Positions 1 through 6,520 of a stretch of DNA of 23,491 nt are shown in pieces (position 1 is the stretch's first letter; the number at the start of each line of letters is the position of its first letter). The notes beneath the pieces are model-generated. The model was given only the letters and a program-made list of their open reading frames with translations, was not told where the DNA came from and ran no database searches. Both the position numbers and the translations under genes were made by a program. This DNA comes from Dehalococcoidia bacterium UBA3254 (lineage in GTDB: Bacteria > Chloroflexota > Dehalococcoidia > Dehalococcoidales > UBA3254): contig DEUU01000176.1 in assembly GCA_002362735.1 (NCBI GenBank), positions 3,121 through 26,611 of the forward strand. The letters run 5' to 3'.

Positions 1-158
1 TGCTTTACTTGACCGACTTTGCCCTGGACTCTCCCTTCTGTTTTCTCAACTTTGCCTTTGGCAACTTGCTGTTCATTGCTGGTTGCTTTACCAAGACCTT
101 CCCGTATGCTGCCCTTGATCTCTTTTGCTTTACCTGCTGCCTGATCCTTATTGGCCAT
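1..158 (-). CDS. CsbD family stress-response protein, cut by the left edge
   Basis: The reading frame starts at an ATG at 158 and runs off the left edge (52 full codons visible). A good Shine-Dalgarno site (GGAGGAAGAGG) lies just upstream, which decides this frame over an overlapping longer one. The product begins MANKDQAAGKAKEIKGSI and continues with repeated Lys/Gly/Gln/Glu-rich segments of the type GKAKEIKG, AKGKVEKTEGRVQGKVGQ. This is the pattern of CsbD/UPF0337 proteins: small, very hydrophilic, probably poorly folded, about 60-70 residues. In Bacillus subtilis CsbD belongs to the sigma-B general stress regulon; its molecular role is not known. It is divergent from a DUF6496 gene, another small basic protein, so the roughly 100 bp between them should hold promoters for both. 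The C-terminus is missing only because the window ends. Confidence 0.85.
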   Translation of the reverse strand, partial: MANKDQAAGKAKEIKGSIREGLGKATSNEQQVAKGKVEKTEGRVQGKVGQVK

Positions 159-259
159 ATCCCTCTTCCTCCTTCATTTATCTGCAAGGGTAACCTCAAG
201 TAGTACTATTTCAATTGTATAATGAAAAATAGGTAATATTGGGGTCGGGAGGAGATGAA

Positions 260-439
260 ATGGCGAAGTATAGCGAAAAATCCAAAGAAGAAGTCGGCGA
301 AGCCATGCATGAGATGAAAGAAGGGACTCTGAAATCCGGGAGAAGCGGGAAAAAAGTTACGTCACGAAAGCAAGCGGTAGCGATTGGGCTGAGTAAAGCT
401 CGCAAAGAGGGAGCCCGGGTTCCTAAGAAGCGATCTTAG
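260..439 (+). CDS. DUF6496 family small basic protein
   Basis: This encodes 59 residues starting MAKYSEKSKEEVGEAMHEMK. The ATG at 260 is preferred over an in-frame TTG at 239 because GGGAGGAG sits at the right distance before it. The centre and end (KEGTLKSGRSGKKVTSRKQA, then AIGLSKARKEGARVPKK) match the conserved core I know from DUF6496 proteins, which are small, Lys/Arg/Gly-rich and of unknown function. No signal peptide, membrane segment or cysteine is present; the charge suggests nucleic-acid or ribosome contact, but that is inference. It is divergent from the CsbD-family gene and ends 7 bp from the end of the convergent ACT-domain gene, with no terminator visible between them. A TATAAT box at 218-223 could be its -10 element, although no good -35 is seen. 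Confidence 0.85.
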   Translation: MAKYSEKSKEEVGEAMHEMKEGTLKSGRSGKKVTSRKQAVAIGLSKARKEGARVPKKRS

Positions 440-446
440 CTACAAT

Positions 447-878
447 TTAAAGGGCGTAAATCTCTTTTCCGAAGGTCTTGACCCAGTTCTGATCCAATAC
501 CTTGAGAGCGTCTTCGGTTTTATCCACACCCAGTATAACGATGGGCTGGCCACTTTCGCCCCTGCCCAGAAACGTATATAAGTAAAGGACGTTAATACCA
601 GCAGACTTTAAAGGTTTCAAAATTGCCAGGAGTCCGCCCGGATGGTCCGGCACTTCTACGGCGATTACTTCTGTTTCTTTTATCGCATAACCATGACTTT
701 TCAAGACATCCGTGGTTTTTTTTGGGTCGTCGGCCACAAATCTAACGGTCGAGATATCCGAAGTATCTGCGACACTGATAGCCCGGATATTAATCCCCTC
801 CACCCGCAAGAATTCACTCACCGCCAGAAATTTTCCGGGTATATTATCCAGGCTGACTGAGATTTGTTTGACCGGCAT
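447..878 (-). CDS. Tandem ACT-domain protein, last gene of the oxidoreductase operon
   Basis: The 143 residues form two ACT domains in a row, roughly 1-68 (MPVKQISVSLDNIPGKFLAV...) and 69-143 (VIAVEVPDHPGGLLAILKPL...). Each has the beta-alpha-beta-beta-alpha-beta pattern with the N-P/H-PGxLxxxxxxL turn that binds small ligands, usually amino acids. No catalytic domain is attached, so it should be a free-standing sensor or regulator. Stand-alone double-ACT proteins are often found beside indolepyruvate or other 2-oxoacid:ferredoxin oxidoreductases and aryl-CoA ligases in anaerobes. Here it follows the gamma subunit by 10 bp, with its own AAGGAG ribosome site. A role in sensing a branched-chain or aromatic amino acid, the precursor of the 2-oxoacid substrate, is inference. 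Confidence 0.85.
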   Translation of the reverse strand: MPVKQISVSLDNIPGKFLAVSEFLRVEGINIRAISVADTSDISTVRFVADDPKKTTDVLKSHGYAIKETEVIAVEVPDHPGGLLAILKPLKSAGINVLYLYTFLGRGESGQPIVILGVDKTEDALKVLDQNWVKTFGKEIYAL

Positions 879-888
879 CCTTTACTCC

Positions 889-1422
889 TTATTGAAACAG
901 ATTATATCCTGCATTTAAGGCGTCTTTATTGAAAGTAATCAGCTTTTGGTTGCCTTTCAATGCCACTGTTAATCCGTCTATCAGACTTTCCAGACTTACC
1001 AGGTTGCTCTTTTTAATAAATGCTCCCAAAATGACCATGTTGGCGGATTTAATATTCCCCAATTTTTCGGCGACAGCATTAGCCGGGATGCTCACCACCT
1101 CAATATCGCCCCGGTTCGGTAATGTGGATATCAGTGTAGAGTTCAAGAACATTATGCCTCCGGACTGGATGGTATTCTGAAACCGTACCATCGAGGGCTG
1201 GTTCAACGCTACCACAAAAGCCGGAGATGCCGCTACCGGAGAATCGATCTCTTCATCGGAAACGGAGACTGTACAGTTGGCTGTACCCCCTCTTACCTCC
1301 GCCCCGTAAGCCGGAAGATAGGTAACATATTTACCTTCGAGCATGGCTGCCTGAGCCAAATTAAGGCCCATGGATAAAACACCCTGGCCGCCAAAACCTG
1401 CAAACACAGTTTTAATTAGCAT
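889..1422 (-). CDS. 2-oxoacid:ferredoxin oxidoreductase, gamma subunit
   Basis: The 177-residue protein opens with MLIKTVFAGFGGQGVLSMG; the GFGGQG loop (9-14) and the segment YGAEVRGGTANC (39-50) are the marks of the gamma domain of pyruvate/2-oxoacid:ferredoxin oxidoreductases. The length is normal for a free gamma subunit. The domain contacts the CoA substrate and bridges the alpha and beta subunits; it carries no Fe-S cluster. The gene overlaps the beta subunit gene by 11 bp, a sign of translational coupling, and is followed by the ACT-domain gene. The complex as a whole converts a 2-oxoacid, CoA and oxidised ferredoxin to acyl-CoA, CO2 and reduced ferredoxin in the cytoplasm. Confidence 0.93.
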   Translation of the reverse strand: MLIKTVFAGFGGQGVLSMGLNLAQAAMLEGKYVTYLPAYGAEVRGGTANCTVSVSDEEIDSPVAASPAFVVALNQPSMVRFQNTIQSGGIMFLNSTLISTLPNRGDIEVVSIPANAVAEKLGNIKSANMVILGAFIKKSNLVSLESLIDGLTVALKGNQKLITFNKDALNAGYNLFQ

Positions 1423-2167
1423 CTTTTTTACCTGTCGTATCTTTAATTACTCCCAGAGGAAATTCTTTGGACATCACGTTATCGATCCATTTGCAAGCTT
1501 CGATTGAACTCATTTTCCAGTTAGTTGGGCAGGGAGAAAGAATCTCAACCAGGGAATAACCGAGTCCCTGCATCTGGCATTGGAAAGCTTTGGTTATTGC
1601 TTTTTTGGCTTTTCTAATATTAGAGGGTGAATTTACCGCTACGCGTTCGATATAGCAGGTCCCTTTGACCTGAGATAGAATTTCGCTCATCCGGATCGGA
1701 TATCCTTCAAATTTGCCTTCTCTTCCAAAGGGTGAGGTCGTTGTTTTCATTCCCAGCATAGTGGTCGGGGCCATCTGACCACCGGTCATGCCGTAAACTG
1801 CATTATTTATAAAGATTGCCGTGATGTTTTCTCCCCGGTTCGCTGCATGAATAGTTTCAGCAGTACCGATGGCTGATAAATCGCCATCTCCCTGATAGGT
1901 AAAGACAATAGATTCCGGATAAGCCCGCTTTATACCGGTCGCCACTGCGGCTCCCCTTCCGTGGGCTGACTCTACCATGTCTACATCGAAATAATAATAG
2001 GCAAAAACTGAACATCCCGGAGGGGGTACCCCGATCGCTTTATCATGAATATTCAGTTCATCGATAACCTCACAGGTGATCCGGTGAGCAATTGAATGGC
2101 CGCATCCCGGGCAATAATGGAAGACGGCTTTCTTCAGTGATTTTGGACGACTAAATATCTTTTCCAT
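1412..2167 (-). CDS. 2-oxoacid:ferredoxin oxidoreductase, beta (TPP-binding) subunit
   Basis: The 251 residues carry the CPGCGH motif (19-24) typical of beta subunits of 2-oxoacid:ferredoxin oxidoreductases. They also have the thiamine-pyrophosphate/Mg2+ motif GDGD (93-96), which ends about 24 residues later in FINNAVYGMTGGQ with the two Asn at 121-122. The beta subunit holds TPP, where the 2-oxoacid is decarboxylated, and in this family a [4Fe-4S] cluster ligated in part by the CPGC cysteines. The start ATG at 2167 lies 2 bp after the alpha gene and has only a weak ribosome site, so translation probably depends on coupling to alpha. Sequence alone does not separate 2-oxoglutarate from branched-chain enzymes for this subunit. 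Confidence 0.93.
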   Translation of the reverse strand: MEKIFSRPKSLKKAVFHYCPGCGHSIAHRITCEVIDELNIHDKAIGVPPPGCSVFAYYYFDVDMVESAHGRGAAVATGIKRAYPESIVFTYQGDGDLSAIGTAETIHAANRGENITAIFINNAVYGMTGGQMAPTTMLGMKTTTSPFGREGKFEGYPIRMSEILSQVKGTCYIERVAVNSPSNIRKAKKAITKAFQCQMQGLGYSLVEILSPCPTNWKMSSIEACKWIDNVMSKEFPLGVIKDTTGKKDAN

Positions 2168-2169
2168 TT

Positions 2170-3237
2170 TTAACTTAAACCTTTTTGATAATATAGGCGG
2201 GTGATTACGCGTAAGAACTCGGCTGAAGTAGGAATCACTCCTCCTGGCCTCCCATAGAAGGAGACCTCTCCAGCCCCTCCCAGAGACAATTTTACATCTT
2301 CAACCATCTGCCCCATATTCATTTCAAAATCGAGGAAAAATTTAACACTTTTAGCCAGGACTTTGAGCTGGTCCTGCGGAAAAGGAAATAACGTAATTGG
2401 CCGGAACATTCCAACCTTCATGCCAGAAGCCCGGGCTTGTTTGATGGCACCTTTGGCAATTCTCGCGGCAATCCCGAATGCGGTGACAATCAATTTGGCA
2501 TCTTCAACCAGGTAGTTTTCGTAAGAGACTTCATCCTTCTGGAGCAGCTGGTAACGCCGGAACAGACTCCAGTTTATCTCTTCCAGCTCCGCTGGATTGG
2601 AGGTAAAAGTGCGCACAAACCGGCTCGGACGGCCTTCCGCTCCCCTCAGGGCATCGGCTCTGATCGGTAACTCAGCTGGGGCTTCATATTTGAATTCAAC
2701 GGGTTCCATCATCTGGCCCAGCATCCCATCCCCCAGGATCATGACCGGGACCAGATATTTGTCTGACATTTCAAACGCCCGGTGAGTCAGGTCAGCCAGT
2801 TCCTGAACTGATGAAGGTCCGAGGACAATCGTACGATAGTCGCCATGCCCGCCTCCGCGAGTTGCCTGATGATAATCTGATTGCGAGGCCGCAATACTGC
2901 CTAATCCAGGTCCACCGCGGGACATGTTGACAATTACTCCGGGAAGCTGACAGGCAGCCATGTAAGAGATACCCTCCTGTTTCAAGCTGATTCCGGGGCT
3001 GGAGGAAGATGTCATAGCTCGCACCCCCACTACACTGGCTCCATAGACCATATTGATAGCGGCTATCTCGCTTTCGGCCTGAATGAAAGTGCAACCCGGT
3101 TTGCGGCCCAGATTATTAGCCATATATTCAGTCAACTCGTTTTGGGGCGTAATGGGATAGCCGAAGTAACACTGACAGCCGGCTCTAATTGCCGCTTCAC
3201 CGATGGCAGCATTTCCGGTCATTAATATTTTACCCAC
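2170..3237 (-). CDS. vorB: 2-oxoacid:ferredoxin oxidoreductase, alpha subunit (VorB-like)
   Basis: The 355-residue protein has the alpha-subunit signatures GYPITPQNE (26-34), then TSSSSPGISLKQEG, then GGGHGDYRTIVLGPSSVQE, and a C-terminal transketolase-C-like domain. The combination YPITPQNE plus GDGMLGQMMEPVEF is what I remember from proteins annotated as VorB, the 3-methyl-2-oxobutanoate (2-ketoisovalerate):ferredoxin oxidoreductase alpha subunit; 2-oxoglutarate enzymes usually read YPITPSTE at the first site. A branched-chain 2-oxoacid is therefore the favoured substrate, with moderate confidence. The start is GTG at 3237, supported by GAGGT five bases upstream, and it overlaps the ferredoxin gene by 8 bp. 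An in-frame ATG at 3222 has no ribosome site. Confidence 0.92.
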   Translation of the reverse strand: MGKILMTGNAAIGEAAIRAGCQCYFGYPITPQNELTEYMANNLGRKPGCTFIQAESEIAAINMVYGASVVGVRAMTSSSSPGISLKQEGISYMAACQLPGVIVNMSRGGPGLGSIAASQSDYHQATRGGGHGDYRTIVLGPSSVQELADLTHRAFEMSDKYLVPVMILGDGMLGQMMEPVEFKYEAPAELPIRADALRGAEGRPSRFVRTFTSNPAELEEINWSLFRRYQLLQKDEVSYENYLVEDAKLIVTAFGIAARIAKGAIKQARASGMKVGMFRPITLFPFPQDQLKVLAKSVKFFLDFEMNMGQMVEDVKLSLGGAGEVSFYGRPGGVIPTSAEFLRVITRLYYQKGLS

Positions 3238-3439
3238 GGTAGACCTCTATCGCCACTTCCGGACAAATAATGGCGCAGGAAGCGCATCCGGTACATTCCC
3301 CTCTATCTGTAAACATAGATGGTAAATAACCGGCGGCATTTAATTTATCCGAGAGTGTAATTATATTTTTGGGACAGAAAGCGATGCAAAGCTCACATCC
3401 CTTGCAAAGTTCCTGATCAATGACAATTTTACCCTTCAT
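3230..3439 (-). CDS. 2-oxoacid:ferredoxin oxidoreductase, ferredoxin-like delta subunit
   Basis: This is a 69-residue two-cluster ferredoxin. It has two C-x2-C-x2-C-x3-C(P) motifs: C12, C15, C18, C22 and C49, C52, C55, C59, each able to hold one [4Fe-4S] cluster. It is the first gene of the minus-strand operon and its end overlaps the start of alpha. In the four-subunit enzymes the delta subunit carries electrons from the beta-subunit cluster to external ferredoxin. The AAAGG seven bases before the ATG is a fair ribosome site. The promoter must lie in the 415-bp gap upstream; I could not pick a convincing -35/-10 pair on this strand. Confidence 0.93.
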   Translation of the reverse strand: MKGKIVIDQELCKGCELCIAFCPKNIITLSDKLNAAGYLPSMFTDRGECTGCASCAIICPEVAIEVYRG

Positions 3440-3630
3440 GTTACGACCTTTGTTATTTTCTATATCTGGATAGACACAAAATTATCTCTAATTCTAACTC
3501 GAAATATTAGCCTACTGCAAATTCTAGCCTTGCATTTTGGTTTGGTACGATGGCGAAAACAGAATATATCGAGACATCATTATAAAACTGCTGATTGATC
3601 AGAGGTATGGACATAATGTTGAAAAGTTAT

Positions 3631-3659
3631 TTGACTGATGCTAGTATACTAGTTAACAT
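3631..3659 (+). promoter_or_regulatory. Candidate sigma-70 promoter with a palindrome in its spacer
   Basis: TTGACT at 3631-3636 (5 of 6 to consensus) is followed after 17 bp by TAACAT at 3654-3659 (4 of 6). The spacer holds the perfect 12-bp palindrome CTAGTATACTAG (3641-3652), an operator-like position where a bound dimer would block RNA polymerase. TATACT inside the palindrome could be an alternative -10 but has no well-placed -35. Transcription from here would give a leader of about 190 bases before the HMGCS-like gene. Confidence 0.45.
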
Positions 3660-3702
3660 TTGGAACCAAAAATACATCAAAATATCTTTTGCAGAAATAA
3701 TG

Positions 3703-3716
3703 CAGAGGTACCTCTG
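3703..3716. repeat. 14-bp perfect palindrome CAGAGGTACCTCTG
   Basis: This is a perfect inverted repeat without spacer, in the leader of the CoA-ester operon about 140 bp before its first start codon and about 45 bp after the candidate promoter. The size suits a small dimeric regulator such as a TetR or GntR member, but no regulator gene is in the window. It is not followed by a T-run, so a terminator is unlikely. Confidence 0.5.
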
Positions 3717-3854
3717 AGACCTGTTCGTGAAAACTGGAAAGTGAATAATAATTAATCCTCTTTTTAACATCGTGATCCGGTTTTCTCATCAGTCGGATTT
3801 TCATATCCGGATGGGACTTGTGGCTCGAAAATATAATTGAGAAGGGAGTTTCGA

Positions 3855-5273
3855 ATGAGCGGAATTGTAGCCTATGGAGCTTATATCCCCGTTTACCGGT
3901 TAAAACGAGAAGCTATAGCTGCCATGTGGGGATCGGGAGGTGATATCAGGGGGGAAAAAGCGGTCGCGAACTATGATGAAGACAGCGTCACCATGGGAGT
4001 TGCCTCTGGTATTGACTGTCTTACCGGCTTGAATCCTGAAAAAACGGATGCCGTGTTTTTCGCCACGACTTCTCCTCCATACGGTGAAAAACAAAGCGCT
4101 ACTATTATTGCTACAGCACTGGATATACCGGAGAAAGCCCGCACGGCTGATTTTGGCCATTCACTTCGGTCCGGTACTATCGCTCTGAATTCAGCCCTGG
4201 ATGCTGTCAATGCCGGATCACTCAAGAATGCCCTGGTAATCGCTTCTGATTGCCGATTGGCATCACCTCACAGTGATAACGAGCTGGTATTTGGAGACGG
4301 CTCCGCTGCAGTCCTGATCGGAAATTCCAACGTGGTTGCAGAGATCGAAGGTACTAGCTCAATCTATAACGAAATTTTGGATAACTGGCGGCCGGAATTT
4401 GATAATGCTCTCCGGTCATGGGAAGAACGTTTTATTATTACCAAAGGATATTCGGAGACTATCCAAAAACTGACCGCCGCTACGCTGGCTAAATACGGCC
4501 GGAAACCCGGAGACTTTGCCAGAGTCGTTTTATACGGCCCGGATGCTCGAAACCACGCCGCTTTAGCGAAAAGCCTGGGGTTCAACCAGGAGCAGGTCCA
4601 GGAGCCATTTTTTACTACCATCGGCAATACGGGGTCTGCCTCAGCTTTAATGATGCTCGTGGCTGCTCTGGAGCAGGGAAAACCAGGAGATCGGATCTTG
4701 CTCCTGAATTACGGCGATGGGGCAGATGCCATAATTTTCCGGATTACCGAAGAGATCAATAAACTACCTGCCCGAAGAGGCATAAAGGGGCATCTTAATT
4801 CCAGAGTCCCGCTGGAGGAATACCGGAAATATGCAGTCTGGCGCGGTCTGATATCTGAAGAGACTGCCAAGCGGCCGCAGGATCCGCCTCCCTCAGTACC
4901 TTTTCTCTGGAGGGATAGAAGGCGTATATTAGCCCTCATGGCTTCCAGGTGCAAGGCCTGCGGGACGGTCCAGTATCCACCTCAGAGAGTCTGCGTAAAA
5001 TGCCAGTCCAAGGATGAATTTGAAGAATACAAGCTGAGTGATAAGCGAGCTAAAGCCGTGACCTATGTCGTGGATTACCTGGCAACGACGGTAGATTCTC
5101 CGGCAGTATTTACATGGATCGATTTTGAAGGCAGTGGTCGAATGCACTGCGAGATGACCGACCACGCTCTGCAAAAGCCGTTTGTGGGAATGCCGCTGGA
5201 AATGAGCTTCCGAAAGCTTTATACCGCCGCCGGAGTAAACAATTATTTTTGGAAAGCCAGACCGATAAGATAG
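3855..5273 (+). CDS. HMG-CoA synthase-like protein fused to a DUF35 zinc-ribbon/OB-fold domain, catalytic triad replaced
   Basis: The 472-residue protein has two parts. Residues 1-300 follow archaeal HMG-CoA synthases: MSGIVAYGAYIPVYRL at the start, LVFGDGSAAVLIG near 144-156, TTIGNTGSASALMML near 254-268, and PGDRILLLNYGDGAD near 277-291. Residues 355-472 are a DUF35 domain: a zinc ribbon with C366, C369, C380, C383, then an OB fold. In archaea separate HMGCS, thiolase and DUF35 proteins form one complex that passes acetoacetyl-CoA between sites; here DUF35 is fused to HMGCS and the thiolase is the next gene. By motif alignment all three catalytic residues are replaced: Glu by Thr72 (ATTSPPYG), Cys by Leu104 (GHSLRSGT), His by Tyr227 (VVLYGPD). 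Normal HMG-CoA synthesis is therefore unlikely; a scaffold, CoA-ester binding or other chemistry is more likely. ATG at 3855 has AGGGAG upstream; an in-frame TTG at 3837 is less good. Confidence 0.85.
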   Translation: MSGIVAYGAYIPVYRLKREAIAAMWGSGGDIRGEKAVANYDEDSVTMGVASGIDCLTGLNPEKTDAVFFATTSPPYGEKQSATIIATALDIPEKARTADFGHSLRSGTIALNSALDAVNAGSLKNALVIASDCRLASPHSDNELVFGDGSAAVLIGNSNVVAEIEGTSSIYNEILDNWRPEFDNALRSWEERFIITKGYSETIQKLTAATLAKYGRKPGDFARVVLYGPDARNHAALAKSLGFNQEQVQEPFFTTIGNTGSASALMMLVAALEQGKPGDRILLLNYGDGADAIIFRITEEINKLPARRGIKGHLNSRVPLEEYRKYAVWRGLISEETAKRPQDPPPSVPFLWRDRRRILALMASRCKACGTVQYPPQRVCVKCQSKDEFEEYKLSDKRAKAVTYVVDYLATTVDSPAVFTWIDFEGSGRMHCEMTDHALQKPFVGMPLEMSFRKLYTAAGVNNYFWKARPIR

Positions 5274-5283
5274 GGGAGAAAAA

Positions 5284-6480
5284 ATGGAAGGTATTAAAGA
5301 TAAAGTAGCTATCATTGGTATGGGTTGCACCAAGTTTGGAGAACTCTGGGATAAGAGTGTCCCTGACTTAATCATCGATGCTGCTTATGAAGCTTATGCT
5401 GATGCCGGGATTCAGCCTAAAGACATCCAGGCGGCATGGATTGGGACAGTACTTTCCGGATTGACTGCTGGCAGTCTTTCTGGTCCTTTAAAGACACAGG
5501 ATATTCCGGTGACCCGTGTCGAGAATATGTGCGCTACCGGTACTGAAGCTTTGAGAGCGGCTACCTATGCTGTTGCGGCGGGTGCCTGCGACATTGCCCT
5601 GGCAGTCGGCGTGGAGAAATTAAAAGATGCCGGATGGTCCGGCGTTCCGGGTATGAATGTGGTTGGTGAGTCCACTATCGGTACTGCCGGAGTCAACCCC
5701 AATACTTCAGCCCCCGGTGGGTTTGCAGAACTGGCCATGGGTTATTTCCGAAAATATAATATCGACCCTGAAGAGGGAAAGCGTCTTATCGGTCAAATTG
5801 TGGTGAAAAACCACCACAATGGGAGTCTGCATCCGAAGGCCCATTTTCAAAGAGAGTTGACCCTGGAACAGGTGCTGAAAGCACCCATCGTAGCCTATCC
5901 TCTGGGAGTTTTCGATTGCTGCGGTGTCAGTGACGGAGCAGCGGCAGCCATTGTTACCCGGGCGGATATGGCCAGGAATTTCCGCGTTGATCCGATCTAT
6001 ATCAAATCTTTGACGATCTTAACCGGTGGACGGCAGAGCAGTTTGTTGCAGGACTTCGATTTTAGCTACGTCCCGGAAAACGCCAAAGGATCAAAGGTAG
6101 CTTATGCGGCTGCCGGTATTAAAGATCCCCGTAAAGAAATCAGTCTGGCCGAAGTGCATGATTGTTTTTCGATCCACGAGATGCTTATATATGAAGATTT
6201 CGGTTTCAGTGCCAGAGGCAAGGCGAGAGAAGATATCGAAGCGGGCACGTTTACCCTGAAAGGGGAGCTTCCGGTCAATACGGATGGAGGACTGAAATGC
6301 TTTGGTCATCCTCTGGGAGCCAGCGGACTGAGAATGATGTATGAGGTCTATAAACAGCTCCAGGGTAAAGCCGGCCCGCGCCAGATCAAGAATCCCCAGA
6401 AAGGACTCTGTCACAATATTGGCGGCGGCGAAGGTATGCCCAGTTGTGCCGTCAGCATCGTCGGCAATGAAAGAGGATAA
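5284..6480 (+). CDS. Thiolase (archaeal/SCP-x type acetyl-CoA acyltransferase)
   Basis: The 398 residues have the full thiolase layout. The nucleophile Cys83 is in VENMCATGTEAL. KNHHNGSLHPKAHF (175-188) and EVHDCFSIHE (290-299) come next, then the catalytic His342 in GGLKCFGHPLGASG. The end CHNIGGGEG (376-384) is where degradative thiolases have a Cys-x-Gly-Gly-Gly motif; the HNxGG form is usual in SCP-x and archaeal thiolases. The EVHDCF motif also points to the archaeal-type group that works with HMGCS and DUF35 partners. The active site looks intact, so it should cleave a 3-oxoacyl-CoA with CoA, or run the reverse condensation. The gene starts 10 bp after the HMGCS-like fusion, with GGGGAG as ribosome site, so the DUF35 part of that fusion is its probable partner. 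The substrate is not deducible. Confidence 0.92.
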   Translation: MEGIKDKVAIIGMGCTKFGELWDKSVPDLIIDAAYEAYADAGIQPKDIQAAWIGTVLSGLTAGSLSGPLKTQDIPVTRVENMCATGTEALRAATYAVAAGACDIALAVGVEKLKDAGWSGVPGMNVVGESTIGTAGVNPNTSAPGGFAELAMGYFRKYNIDPEEGKRLIGQIVVKNHHNGSLHPKAHFQRELTLEQVLKAPIVAYPLGVFDCCGVSDGAAAAIVTRADMARNFRVDPIYIKSLTILTGGRQSSLLQDFDFSYVPENAKGSKVAYAAAGIKDPRKEISLAEVHDCFSIHEMLIYEDFGFSARGKAREDIEAGTFTLKGELPVNTDGGLKCFGHPLGASGLRMMYEVYKQLQGKAGPRQIKNPQKGLCHNIGGGEGMPSCAVSIVGNERG

Positions 6481-6520
6481 GGGGAAACTTCTAGGAAATA
6501 ATTCCAGTTGAGTGGGGATA

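Larger units (their letters stand above)
3440..3854. other. Regulatory gap between two divergent metabolic operons
   Basis: These 415 bp hold no convincing gene. On the plus strand there is a candidate promoter (3631-3659). Two perfect palindromes stand out: CTAGTATACTAG at 3641-3652 and CAGAGGTACCTCTG at 3703-3716. Closer to the plus-strand gene, ATCCGG occurs at 3775-3780 and again at 3805-3810 inside a loose direct repeat of the form CGGnTTTTCnnAT. The gap is longer than the other spacers in the window and separates the oxidoreductase operon from the CoA-ester operon, so shared control of both is plausible but not shown. Confidence 0.6.

Noticed and set aside
3607..3717. A 36-codon ORF in the regulatory gap (plus strand)
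   Set aside because: The AGAGGT before its ATG is too close, it covers the candidate promoter and the palindrome, and its product shows no pattern.
4929..5375. A 148-codon minus-strand open frame
   Set aside because: It is antisense to the end of the HMGCS-like fusion and the start of the thiolase, both well supported by motifs and ribosome sites.
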